DNA of 37,457 nt from NCBI GenBank assembly GCA_017853605.1, contig JAFMJG010000009.1:1-37457 (forward strand). The letters run 5' to 3'. This stretch comes from a bacterium (GTDB lineage: Bacteria > Bdellovibrionota_C > UBA2361 > OMII01). The position numbers were made by a program, and so were the translations under genes. The notes under the pieces were generated by a model. The model had not been told where the DNA came from. It made no database searches and was given only the letters and a program-made list of their open reading frames with translations. Positions 18,745 to 30,207 of this stretch are shown here, piece by piece; the first letter of the stretch is position 1; each line of letters opens with the position of its first letter.

Positions 18745-19194
18745 TCAGCGCCTCGCAGGAGCAAAAAGCTCCAGGAATGACGGGTGGTTAGTGAATTCAC
18801 GGTCTACTTCGAGGATCCTCCGCGAAGCGAGCTGGTCGAGCCGCGTCCAGCGCACGGCAACCACATCATCGTTGTTCCCAGCATCCGTGACGTCTCCGGA
18901 AACGCGGCGCACCCTGTAGTAGATGTGCATGAGCTGCTCATGCGGGTACTCCGGGTTCTGCTGAAACCTCTGCGAGCAGAAAAGCAGCTCCCCGACCTGA
19001 ACCTCAATCCTGGTTTCTTCCCGAAACTCGCGAGCGAGGGCCTCAAGGGGCGCTTCGCCAAGCTCGAGCCCTCCGCCGGGGAAGTTGGTGATTACGCCTG
19101 ACGGGACGGCGGTGTCCGTGAGCAGCACCGAGCCGCCCTCGATCAGCACCCCGTACAGCGCGATCCGAAATTTTAAGACCTGACCTTTCGGCAT
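18745..19194 (-). CDS. NUDIX hydrolase
   Basis: Nudix box GGGLELGEAPLEALAREFREETRIEV; likely start at MPKGQVLKFRIALYG (19194). Confidence 0.88.
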   Translation of the reverse strand: MPKGQVLKFRIALYGVLIEGGSVLLTDTAVPSGVITNFPGGGLELGEAPLEALAREFREETRIEVQVGELLFCSQRFQQNPEYPHEQLMHIYYRVRRVSGDVTDAGNNDDVVAVRWTRLDQLASRRILEVDREFTNHPSFLELFAPARR

Positions 19195-19327
19195 CCGCAG
19201 GTGAAGGTATCCTTGCGCGTTTGCGGCGGCAAGCGGTGAACAACGACGAGGCAGCCGTGTTGTGTTTGCCCTGGCTCCCCCCATCGACTAGACTCAACGA
19301 GTATTATCACCCAGGGAGGATGCAGGC

Positions 19328-20347
19328 ATGGCCCTTCGCGCAGTTGTCCGTTCGGTAAGCCACTACGTTCCCGGACGCCGGGTGACTAACGATGACCTCT
19401 CGGCGCTGATGGACACCAGTGATGCCTGGATCACAGAGCGCACTGGAATCAAGGAGAGGCGATTCATCGACAGTGAGGGGGTCACTACCTCCCAGCTCGG
19501 GGAAGCTGCCGCGCGCCAAGCTCTCGACAGGGCTGGGTGGGCAGCGCAGGACGTTGACCTGATCGTTGCGGCTACGCTCTCCCCGGATCTCTACTTTCCA
19601 GGTATCGGCGTCATCCTTCAGCAGCGCCTGGGCTGCCGCGCCATCCCAGCGCTCGACATTCGGGCGCAGTGCAGCGGGCTCGTGTACGGCCTCTCCTGCG
19701 TCGATGGGTATGTGAAGAGCCGGCAAGCCAAGAAGATCCTGCTCGTATGCGCCGAGGTTCAGTCCCCGGTGCTCGACCTCACGACCCGGGGCAGGGACAT
19801 GGCGGTGCTGTTTGGTGACGGGGCTGGGGCCCTGGCGATTGAGGCATGCGAGGCCGAAGAGGGGGATCCTCTGGTGCAGCGGGGGATTATCGATTCACAC
19901 CTCGGAAGCGACGGCAGCGGCGCGGAGGTGCTGTGCATGAAGCTGCCCGGCACTGCCCGGCCGGGCTTCATCAAAGAGTCTGATATCCAGGAGGGCCTTG
20001 TTCACCCGAAGATGGAGGGCAAGGTCGTGTTCAAGAATGCAGTTGGGCGCCTCCTGGAGACGGCGCAGACGCTCCTTAAGCGCAACGGGCTGCAGCCAGG
20101 CCAGATTGACCTCATCGTTCCGCACCAGGCTAACCTCCGCATCAATGAGATGGTGCGCGAGGAGCTGAAGCTCCCGCCGGAGCGGGTTTTTAACAACATT
20201 GAGCGCTATGGCAACACCACAGCGGCCACAATACCGATCTGCCTCTCAGAGGCCGTTGCTGAGGGGCGGCTTAGGGAGGGCTCGCTCGTTCTTACCCTCG
20301 CCTTCGGCGCAGGGTTCACCTGGGGGGGCAACCTCGTTCGCTGGTAG
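19328..20347 (+). CDS. fabH: Beta-ketoacyl-ACP synthase III
   Basis: SDAWITERTGIKERRF, active-site region DIRAQCSGLVYGL, LIVPHQANLRI, ERYGNTTAATIPICL. Confidence 0.93.
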   Translation: MALRAVVRSVSHYVPGRRVTNDDLSALMDTSDAWITERTGIKERRFIDSEGVTTSQLGEAAARQALDRAGWAAQDVDLIVAATLSPDLYFPGIGVILQQRLGCRAIPALDIRAQCSGLVYGLSCVDGYVKSRQAKKILLVCAEVQSPVLDLTTRGRDMAVLFGDGAGALAIEACEAEEGDPLVQRGIIDSHLGSDGSGAEVLCMKLPGTARPGFIKESDIQEGLVHPKMEGKVVFKNAVGRLLETAQTLLKRNGLQPGQIDLIVPHQANLRINEMVREELKLPPERVFNNIERYGNTTAATIPICLSEAVAEGRLREGSLVLTLAFGAGFTWGGNLVRW

Positions 20348-20376
20348 CGTTCTCCCTGTCGGGACGGCAAAAAACC

Positions 20377-21414
20377 GTGTACCAAGGGGGGATGAATGGT
20401 GCGCTCCTCCGATATGCATGGCTCACCGGCACCCTCCTGGCCGCGGCAGCGTTTGTGTCGCTGCGAATGTCGATGTCATCCGTGTATATCGGCGCAGATC
20501 TCTCTGCTCTTATGATGGGCGATGCCCATATCCCATACCAGTACCGAGTTCTTGTGCCGATCGCTGTCCGAGGCGTCACTGCCTTGGGGCTCGGAGCGCC
20601 GCTGGCTTGGCTCTTGGCGCCCCTCGGAATTGCAGGCCTAAGCGACTCGTTTGCGGTGCCGCCAGACGTGATCGCCACGTACCTTGCGGTCGAGATCCTG
20701 TCGGTGTGGGGCATACTGGTCTCGTTTCGGGCGCTCGCGGCGCTCTTCGTGCCGCGATTTGCCGTGCAGGCAGGAGCAGCGCTGGTGCTCCTGGCCGCCC
20801 TCGGCGTGCTGCCGCTATGCAGCCCTGGGTCGCGCCTTTGGTATCCATCTGACATGCCGGCGGTCCTGGTTGTGGTGGTTTCGTACCTGCTTCTCTTCTC
20901 CGGGCGGGTGGGGCTCTTCTGCGCGCTCTTTCCGGCCGCAACGCTCAATCGTGAAACAACGCTCTTTCTCCTCCCTTTGCTCTTCCTGCTCCCTCAGGCC
21001 GTTTTGCGCGCCCCTCATGCGAAGGCGTGTGGCGTGGCGCTCGCCCTCTGCTGGATGCTTGAAAAAGCGGCGCTGTACCTTGCGTTCCGGGGCAACCACG
21101 GGTTCCCGCTGCACCCAAACGTTGTGGTCAACCTTGAGTCCGTAAGGGAGATCTCCCTGTTGGCCACCGTGGCCCTCATTGCCCTGGGCAGCGCCCTCCT
21201 CTACTGGGCAAGCGCGGTGCGCCGCCACGACGCGCGGCTTCTTGCGGCCTGGAGGGCTGCGCTCATCTTCGTGGCGGCGCTCTTTTTGGCAGGCAAGATG
21301 GATGAGATGCGGATATACCTGGAGCTCCTGCCGCTGGCAGCCCTCGCGCTCCTGGTTGCTGTGGCGCCGACCGGCCCTTCTACTGCTGCTGCTGAGTCTT
21401 CTGTTGCGTCTTAG
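20377..21414 (+). CDS. Polytopic integral membrane protein of unknown function
   Basis: Many hydrophobic helices; start uncertain (GTG 20377 or ATG 20392). C-terminus overlaps lptA antisense. Confidence 0.65.
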   Translation: MYQGGMNGALLRYAWLTGTLLAAAAFVSLRMSMSSVYIGADLSALMMGDAHIPYQYRVLVPIAVRGVTALGLGAPLAWLLAPLGIAGLSDSFAVPPDVIATYLAVEILSVWGILVSFRALAALFVPRFAVQAGAALVLLAALGVLPLCSPGSRLWYPSDMPAVLVVVVSYLLLFSGRVGLFCALFPAATLNRETTLFLLPLLFLLPQAVLRAPHAKACGVALALCWMLEKAALYLAFRGNHGFPLHPNVVVNLESVREISLLATVALIALGSALLYWASAVRRHDARLLAAWRAALIFVAALFLAGKMDEMRIYLELLPLAALALLVAVAPTGPSTAAAESSVAS

Positions 21415-22204
21415 CGACAGCCTTCTTCGCCTTCTTTACCGCCTTTTTTGCCTCCTTCTTTTTTGCCGGCGCTTTCGTTGGGGCTGCCTTTGGGGTCGGC
21501 GCTGCAGTGACTGCAGTCTCTGGCGAAGGCAGAGGCCCTGGAGTTGGGCTTTGTGAGGCAACAGCAGCTGCTGCCGGCGGAGGAGAGTGCTCGTCGCCGG
21601 CCGCGACTCCGGGCTTATGGGCCTTCGGTGTCGGCGCAGGGGTGCCCGGGCCTCCCTCTGACTTCACGACGGTCACCCGCACGTCGCCCTCGGCTTGGCT
21701 GCGGTTTTCGTTCAGGAAGATCTTGATGCGATCCGCGGTGAGTATGCTTTGCTGCTGCTGAAGCTGCGGATTGTCGGTGAGGGTCACTATGGCTGCAGGC
21801 GCGTCGTAGAGGGCTTGCTGGGCTGTGGCCTTGATGTCCTGCTTCGTAATGATGACGTTCCCCTTCGCGGTTAGCTTCTGTATCTGGTTCCCCTCGCTGT
21901 ACAGGCCCTCGATGGTCTTGGCGAGCAGGGTCATGTCTCCCTGCACAACCTTGACGTTGCCCCGGTACACAAAGATGCGGTCCTTGGCGTTGATGGAGAG
22001 GGAGTCTGACTTAATAGTTGTCGGCGCCTTGCCGAAGCTGCCGTCGTCGAGCTTCTGGCCGAACAGCGAGCCGGTGGACGAGAGGGAGTCAAAGGTGTTG
22101 CCCTGGGAGGAGGGCTTCGGGGTGGGCTCATCCTGCGCACGCGAGGGGTGAGCGATCAGGAGGGACGCAAGCAGCGCAATGAGAAGGGGGATTGTTCGTG
22201 CCAT
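21380..22204 (-). CDS. lptA: LptA/OstA-like LPS transport periplasmic protein with long low-complexity C-terminal tail
   Basis: Signal peptide; PTTIKSDSLSINAKDRIFVYRGNVKVVQGDMTLLAKTIEGLY...KLTAKGNVIITKQD (OstA pattern); adjacent to lptC. Confidence 0.85.
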   Translation of the reverse strand: MARTIPLLIALLASLLIAHPSRAQDEPTPKPSSQGNTFDSLSSTGSLFGQKLDDGSFGKAPTTIKSDSLSINAKDRIFVYRGNVKVVQGDMTLLAKTIEGLYSEGNQIQKLTAKGNVIITKQDIKATAQQALYDAPAAIVTLTDNPQLQQQQSILTADRIKIFLNENRSQAEGDVRVTVVKSEGGPGTPAPTPKAHKPGVAAGDEHSPPPAAAAVASQSPTPGPLPSPETAVTAAPTPKAAPTKAPAKKKEAKKAVKKAKKAVAKTQQKTQQQQ

Positions 22205-22207
22205 AGC

Positions 22208-22834
22208 CTATTTTTTTGTCCTGGGTTGGATAACGGTCTCGACACCCCCGCTTATGGTCACCTGCTGAGGGCCGATGAGGCCTACCGCCTGCTTGCCCCT
22301 AACCGTCACCATCGGGCTAGAGAGAACGAGCGGCTCAGGGACAACGACGGTGTCTTCGGCTTCACTGTAGGTGGCCTGCGAGGTCTTGAGCGTTGTTTCG
22401 CCCTTGAAGGTCACCACCACGTCGTCATGCAGCACTGCCTGCGAGAGCCTCGTGCCTGACAGGGCGAGATCAGCCTGCCTCGCCGTCAGCGTAACCTGGT
22501 CTCCGTTCTCCTGCACCACGAGCAGCCTGGGCTCGTCGATGTGGGCGGTGTTTGCGAGGGCGTTGTACTGGCCGCGCTTGCCGACGATGTCCCACACGAG
22601 CTTGCCGTCGCGTTCGAGGCTGCGGTGAAAATCGTTCAGGACGAACCCGATCCCGCCGGGATGGGAGCCAGCTGGCTGGTCCCCCTCGATACTGGCTTTT
22701 GACAGGGCGTCAGGGGATGCGGGAATGCGCGCTGATGTGCGCACGTACACGATCGTTCCGCTGATGATGAAGAACGATGCCAGGAGCCCGAGGCCCAGGC
22801 GCATGCTCTGTTTGCGTGTGAGGATAATCGGCAC
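22208..22834 (-). CDS. lptC: LptC-like LPS export protein
   Basis: Single N-terminal TM; FVLNDFHRSLERDGKLVWDIVGKRGQYNALANTAHIDEPRLLVVQENGDQVTLTA; position before lptA. Confidence 0.82.
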   Translation of the reverse strand: MPIILTRKQSMRLGLGLLASFFIISGTIVYVRTSARIPASPDALSKASIEGDQPAGSHPGGIGFVLNDFHRSLERDGKLVWDIVGKRGQYNALANTAHIDEPRLLVVQENGDQVTLTARQADLALSGTRLSQAVLHDDVVVTFKGETTLKTSQATYSEAEDTVVVPEPLVLSSPMVTVRGKQAVGLIGPQQVTISGGVETVIQPRTKK

Positions 22835-22844
22835 GGAGATCCCT

Positions 22845-25420
<2,576 letters not shown>

Positions 25421-25581
25421 TCACGCGGCTACACACTGCCCTTCAGTATGGCGTTTATGGAGCCTCAACACAATTAAGGAGGGGAGGAAAATAGGTGCGG
25501 ATTCAGCCAGAGATCTCAGGTAGATGAAGCTGCGCGAGCCCAGCCAGGATGGGCGCCGTGGCCACCCGGCACAGTTGCTCG

Positions 25582-26190
25582 CTACGGCAGCGCTTTTAGG
25601 GCGTTATGGAGCTCCTTGTTTAGCCACGCCAGCGCCTCAGCCAGCAGCGGGCTTATGTTTTGCTCGGCGGCCAGGGGCCTCAGCGCTTGTACCTCCGTGT
25701 GTCCGCATCGCTTGGGTCCCATGATCAAAACTGCAAGCGCTTTTGCCTCAGGGCTGAGGTCCTCGCGCTGCAGCAGCCTGAGAAGTGTTGGCGTTGGCGG
25801 GAGGTTGTACAGGTTTGACTCGCGCATCCTGGTGCTGCTGTTCATCCCCTCGAAGCACAGCATGGAGGCGACGAGCGCTGCCTTAATCATCTCGGGTGAT
25901 GAGCGCTCAATCTGCTGCCAAAACCGCTCCCTGGCGCCCGCAGTAATCACGCTCGATTGCGAGGCTTGAAGCTTCTCGCGGTCGATGAGGGCGAGGGCCC
26001 GGTGCCTGTCGGGTTGCGTTATAGCTTCTCTAATGGCCGGCACTGGGGCGCACCAAGGCTTAAGGCGCTCCTCAACGTCCTGGTGCACGGCCCCGGGCTG
26101 CTGGCTTGCTGAGCGAGTCGGAAGAGACACCGACTGTAGTGAGTCACGCTGAGCCACAGAATTTTGCCCCGTTCCGACCGCAACACCCAT
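25582..26190 (-). CDS. Hypothetical protein
   Basis: 202-codon ORF with no better competing frame; ERFWQQIERSSPEMIKAALVASMLCFEGMNSSTRMRESNLYNLPPTPTLLRLLQ; start uncertain. Confidence 0.5.
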   Translation of the reverse strand: MGVAVGTGQNSVAQRDSLQSVSLPTRSASQQPGAVHQDVEERLKPWCAPVPAIREAITQPDRHRALALIDREKLQASQSSVITAGARERFWQQIERSSPEMIKAALVASMLCFEGMNSSTRMRESNLYNLPPTPTLLRLLQREDLSPEAKALAVLIMGPKRCGHTEVQALRPLAAEQNISPLLAEALAWLNKELHNALKALP

Positions 26191-26397
26191 ACGAACCCTG
26201 CCATCACCGAAAAAACCCGCCGGAGCGCCGCCGGCACCCCGTTGCCTACGAATCCCCGTGTACTGGAGCCCACTTGGGGGGTAGTCTTATCGGGCGGCGG
26301 ACTGTGGGGGATGCCCGCGCATCCGGCCTCCTCTTCAGTTATGGTTTTTTTAGCGTTTGCCGTGACTTAGCTTTACTAGCACCAGACAAAACTGCCT

Positions 26398-27612
26398 ATG
26401 GCTCCCAAAAGCTCTATCCCCGTTGTGGTCTTGCGCCAAGGGCGTGAGCTTTCGCTAAAGCGCCGGCACCCTTGGGTTTTCTCGGGAGCCATCGCAGACA
26501 GGCAGGGTACCGTATCGCGCGGATGCCTGGTGGAAGTGCGCTCAAAAGATGGCGCGCTGCTCGGGTGCGGACACTGGGGCACGAAAGGGATCGCTGTTCG
26601 GATGCTCTCGTTCAACCCGGTTGAGGATGAGGCCCTGCTCATCAAGCAGCGCATATCCTCGGCAACGGGGTTCCGTCGGGCGCTGGGGCTCGTTGGAAAC
26701 CCCCAGACAACTGGATACCGGCTGGTTCACGGAGAAGGGGATGAGCTGCCGGGCCTTGTGGTTGACGTCTACGGCGAGACAGCGGTGGTTCAGAGCCACT
26801 CGCACGGCATGTGGCGGCTGAGGGAGGCTATAGAGGCGATCCTGCGTGGAGAGCCCCAGCTCGGGCTCAAGCACGTCGTATTTCGCCGGGTTGAGTCGCA
26901 GCTTGACGAGGACGAGCCGCAGCCTGAAAAGCCCGAGGCCAGAGAGTCTGAGGCGCTTGTGCCGGAGCCCTCCCAGGTCGTGTCGTTCTCAGAGAGTGGG
27001 CTGCGCTTCCTGGCAGATGTCACCGGTGGGCAAAAGACCGGGTTCTTTCTTGACCAGCGCGTCAACCGGATGAAGGTGCGCGAGTACGCGGCCGGGAAAA
27101 CGGTGCTCAATGCGTTCTGCTACACCGGCGCCTTTTCGGTGTACGCGTTTGCGGGTGGCGCCGGCTCGGTGGTGTCCGTCGACGCGTCCAAGCCGGCGAT
27201 CGATCTCTGCCGACAGAACGTTGTGGCCAATTTTGCTGCCGTGCAGCACCACTCAGAGGTGGCGGACTGCTTTAGCTACCTAACCCAGATTCCGGACACC
27301 TTCGACCTGATCGTTCTCGACCCGCCAGCCTTTGCAAAGCACCAGCGAGCGGTGCAGCGCGCTTTGAGAGGATACGAGACGATAAATTCCCTGGCGCTCA
27401 AGCGCATCAAGCCGGGAGGGTTCCTTGCGACCTTTTCCTGCTCGCAGCTCGTCACCAGGGAGCTCTTCAGGGATGCAATCATGCGCGCAGCGGCGCAAGC
27501 GGGGCGCGGGGTGCGGATCGTTGACATGCTGCACCAGGCGCCGTGCCACCCAACCAATATCTACCATCCGGAAGGGGACTACCTAAAGGGGTTCATCCTC
27601 TACGTCGAGTAG
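26398..27612 (+). CDS. Class I SAM-dependent rRNA methyltransferase (RlmI-like)
   Basis: PUA-like N-terminus (LKRRHPWVFSGAIADRQG), KTGFFLDQRVNRMKVREYAAGKTVLNAFCYTGAFSVYA, LIVLDPPAFAKH. Confidence 0.9.
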   Translation: MAPKSSIPVVVLRQGRELSLKRRHPWVFSGAIADRQGTVSRGCLVEVRSKDGALLGCGHWGTKGIAVRMLSFNPVEDEALLIKQRISSATGFRRALGLVGNPQTTGYRLVHGEGDELPGLVVDVYGETAVVQSHSHGMWRLREAIEAILRGEPQLGLKHVVFRRVESQLDEDEPQPEKPEARESEALVPEPSQVVSFSESGLRFLADVTGGQKTGFFLDQRVNRMKVREYAAGKTVLNAFCYTGAFSVYAFAGGAGSVVSVDASKPAIDLCRQNVVANFAAVQHHSEVADCFSYLTQIPDTFDLIVLDPPAFAKHQRAVQRALRGYETINSLALKRIKPGGFLATFSCSQLVTRELFRDAIMRAAAQAGRGVRIVDMLHQAPCHPTNIYHPEGDYLKGFILYVE

Positions 27613-27624
27613 GCCCAAAGCCCC

Positions 27625-28344
27625 TCATGGCAGCGGAAACTCGAGCGGAGCGAACGTGAGCCCGCGGACTGCGGAGCCTGTATTGAAGAACAGGAAGCCT
27701 CGGTGGTGAAAGTCGCGAAACGGGACGTGCGTGTGCCCGAAGTAGATCCGCTCTGTTGATGACAGCTCTGACGGATGTGCCGCCTCGAGGTACGAAAGCA
27801 GCTTGTCGCACAGCCTGCGGCGGGAGTGACGGATGTGCTCTACCGCATTAAGCCGCAGCCGTGTCACCACCTGGGCAAACGCGATGCTTGCGAGGCTCCG
27901 CTCAAGCCTTCCATAGCGCTCACGCAGCGCGGCAAGGCTTCTGTCGCCTGCCGGCAGGTCGCATGCGTCCCCGTGAATGAAGAGGCAAGCCCCGATCTTC
28001 AGCGTGTCGGCTGAGACCCGCAGGTTGCTCGCGCGCTTCTCCACGAGGAGCAGCTGCTCAAGAAAAGAAGGGTTGCAGTCGTGGTTGCCAACCACGTAGT
28101 GAAAGCTCGTTTCCGGGTGGCGCAGCAGCAGGCCCGAGATCCACTCGATCGCATGACGGCTCGTCTCGGCGTTGTTCGCGAAGCGAGATCGCTTGAAGTC
28201 AAACGAGTCGCCGTTCAGCACGATGACACGGTGAGAGGCGGCGGCTTGTTCCAGCACGGGCAGGGCGTGCTGGTATCGCGACCCGAGCGAGAAGATATGG
28301 AGGTCAGAGAGGACAAAGCCGGCTTCACCGGCAAGCGTGGACAT
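27625..28344 (-). CDS. Metallophosphoesterase, LpxH-like (UDP-2,3-diacylglucosamine hydrolase family)
   Basis: Motifs VLSDLHIF, VLNGDSFDF, VVGNHDCNP, FIHGD, GHTHVPF; probable start MSTLAGEAGF. Confidence 0.78.
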   Translation of the reverse strand: MSTLAGEAGFVLSDLHIFSLGSRYQHALPVLEQAAASHRVIVLNGDSFDFKRSRFANNAETSRHAIEWISGLLLRHPETSFHYVVGNHDCNPSFLEQLLLVEKRASNLRVSADTLKIGACLFIHGDACDLPAGDRSLAALRERYGRLERSLASIAFAQVVTRLRLNAVEHIRHSRRRLCDKLLSYLEAAHPSELSSTERIYFGHTHVPFRDFHHRGFLFFNTGSAVRGLTFAPLEFPLP

Positions 28345-28649
28345 GAATACAGAGCCTATGAGGGGACGGCGCGTCTTGGCTGTAGGCGCCGGCAGCGCAC
28401 GGCGACATGCCTGCGATAGGCCGAGGTTATACTGCATGACCTGGAGCTCCGGCTAGGGAGGATGCCCTGGCGCCATCGGAAACGGAGTCATCGCAAGATC
28501 TTACCATTGGGCGCCAAAGCCCCGGGGCGGTTCGGCTCTTTACTCCTGCGGCGCCCCTGTCCAAAATGCGGCAGGCGCGGTGTCGCGCAGAGCCTCAATG
28601 TGGGGCGCTTTTGGGGCCGGTGTTTTTAATCGTCGGTGGTGTGCTCCCT

Positions 28650-29360
28650 ATGCAGGCTGCTTCTTTGCGTTCCTCCCATCTGGCAGGGCTTTCAAGGTGG
28701 GCTCTGGCAGCGCTTTTGGCCCTGGTCTTCGTTGCCTGTGGCGGCGGTGGAGGCGGTGGAGGCGGTGGAGGCGGCGGAGGGAGTGACTTTGGCGTTCGGG
28801 TGCTCCACGGCTCGATAGACTCAGCGCCCCTGGACCTCATCTCCAGCGCCACGAGCTCTGTTGTGGTGTCACAGGCGGTCTTCGCCTCATCCGGCCCGTA
28901 CCGCGCGCTCAAGGCGGGGCAGCAGATCGTCTCTCTCACCAAGGCGTTCAATTCTTCTGATGTCTTAGCGTCATTTCCCCTCAACTACCAGGAGGGCGCG
29001 CGCTACTCGGTGCTGTTCTTCGGCGATCACGCGTCGGTCGGGATCAGTTCAGCGCTGATCGTTGACGAGGTCCCGGCTGGCGAGGCGGGCTCATACGTTC
29101 GCGTGGTGAACGGAATGACGGGCGCGGCTGCGCTAGACGTCACGGCGGGAGCGTCGAGCGTGGAAACTGTTGGTTTCGGCGCGGCAGGGGCGTACCTCCC
29201 TGTGCAGCCGGGCCAGGTGTCGATCACTGCCCGACGTGCGAGCGATGGGAGGCTTGCCACCTCGACCGTCGTGTCGGCGCAGGAAGGGCGGTCGTATACG
29301 CTGCTCGTCGCGGGCGAGCTGGGCTACTACGTCAAGGGCGTGGTGTTCACGGACAACTAA
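28650..29360 (+). CDS. DUF4397-like lipoprotein with 14-Gly linker
   Basis: Signal/lipobox ALVFVAC then G x14; GVRVLHGSIDSAPLDL and YVRVVNGMTGAAALDVTAG tandem beta modules typical of DUF4397. Confidence 0.75.
   Translation: MQAASLRSSHLAGLSRWALAALLALVFVACGGGGGGGGGGGGGGSDFGVRVLHGSIDSAPLDLISSATSSVVVSQAVFASSGPYRALKAGQQIVSLTKAFNSSDVLASFPLNYQEGARYSVLFFGDHASVGISSALIVDEVPAGEAGSYVRVVNGMTGAAALDVTAGASSVETVGFGAAGAYLPVQPGQVSITARRASDGRLATSTVVSAQEGRSYTLLVAGELGYYVKGVVFTDN
28740..28781 (+). repeat. GGCGGTGGA-type microsatellite encoding poly-Gly
   Basis: Fourteen consecutive GGN codons after the lipobox Cys codon. Confidence 0.85.
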
Positions 29361-29546
29361 GGGGCGTTGCGCGCCTGCCGTGGCCCCAGGGGCACAATTC
29401 GCCTGCAGGCGTCATTTTGGTAGTTGCCAAACTGTGCAGGCGCCATCACCATCAAAGAGTCAGCGGCTGTCTCGTTCGAGACGGCCAAATTTGGAACGCC
29501 TAAGAAGGGCGACTCGTCTCTCCTATAGGGATGAGGCCCTCGTTCG

Positions 29547-29560
29547 AAAGGAGGTGATCC
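29547..29560 (+). promoter_or_regulatory. Extended perfect Shine-Dalgarno (AAAGGAGGTGATCC)
   Basis: Exact complement of the canonical 16S rRNA 3' tail GGATCACCTCCTTT, directly followed by ATG. Confidence 0.7.
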
Positions 29561-29617
29561 ATGTCGGCTATAGGAAAGCAATCTGCCAACGTGGTTAAGG
29601 GAGCTCTCACGCGCTGA
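29561..29617 (+). CDS. Candidate 18-aa small ORF (MSAIGKQSANVVKGALTR)
   Basis: ATG 29561 to TGA 29615-29617, GGAGG 6 nt upstream; lies between convergent genes. Confidence 0.4.
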   Translation: MSAIGKQSANVVKGALTR

Positions 29618-29708
29618 GACGTATCTACCCTTGGCCCATGGGCAGGTTTTAGGCAGTTGGTTTCGGGCCTGTTATGCGGGCCCAAGCGCAGTGGTTTGCT
29701 TCCTCGTG

Positions 29709-29736
29709 GCGGGGCGGGCTGTAGAGGCCGCCCCGC
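29709..29736. other. Strong GC stem-loop in the convergent intergenic region
   Basis: GCGGGGCGG - GCTGTAGAGG - CCGCCCCGC, perfect 9-bp stem; no obvious U tract. Confidence 0.55.
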
Positions 29737-29811
29737 TAACGACTTCCCTCAACAGCAGCGCGGCTCTCGCGTGAGCAGCTGGCGCGTTAGCCAGCTCACT
29801 GCCTCGGGCGC

Positions 29812-30207
29812 TTACGCCCGGTCGAGAGCTATCATTTCAATCTCGACAATAGCCCCGAGCGGAAGGGCGCTCACTTGGAAGGTAGAGCGTGCCGGCTTGT
29901 GCCCGCCCAGCGCCTCGCCGTAGATCGCGTTGACCGCCTGAAAGTTCTTCAGGTCAGTGAGAAAAATCGTCGCTTTTGCCACGTCCTTGAATGAGAGGCC
30001 GAGCCCTGACAGCACTGCAGCCAGGTTCTTTAGCACCTGTTTCGTCTGCTCCTCGATCCCCGGCCCAACGAGCTGCATCGTCTCGGGGTCAAGCCCGACC
30101 TGCCCCGAGAGGAACGCCATGCCTCCAGCCCGCACGGCAGGAGAGTAGGGGCCTACCGCCTTCGGGGCGCCAGGGAGGGACTCATAGAGGGCAATCGACT
30201 TGGTCAT
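29812..30207 (-). CDS. RidA family (2-iminobutanoate/2-iminopropanoate deaminase-like)
   Basis: APKAVGPYSPAVRAGGMAFLSGQVGLDPETMQLV..., NFQAVNAIYGEALGGHKPARSTFQVSALPLGAIVEIEMIAL; start at MTKSIALYE. Confidence 0.92.
   Translation of the reverse strand: MTKSIALYESLPGAPKAVGPYSPAVRAGGMAFLSGQVGLDPETMQLVGPGIEEQTKQVLKNLAAVLSGLGLSFKDVAKATIFLTDLKNFQAVNAIYGEALGGHKPARSTFQVSALPLGAIVEIEMIALDRA

Noticed and set aside
28740-28781. Phase-variable on/off switch from the Gly-codon repeat
   Set aside because: Units are 9 bp (multiple of 3), so slippage would not shift the frame; kept only as a length-variation finding.
29547-29560. Possible 3' end of a 16S rRNA gene on the minus strand (GGATCACCTCCTTT)
   Set aside because: The match stops after 14 nt; the preceding conserved 16S sequence (e.g. 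GAACCTGCGGCT) is absent, so it is not an rRNA gene or obvious remnant.
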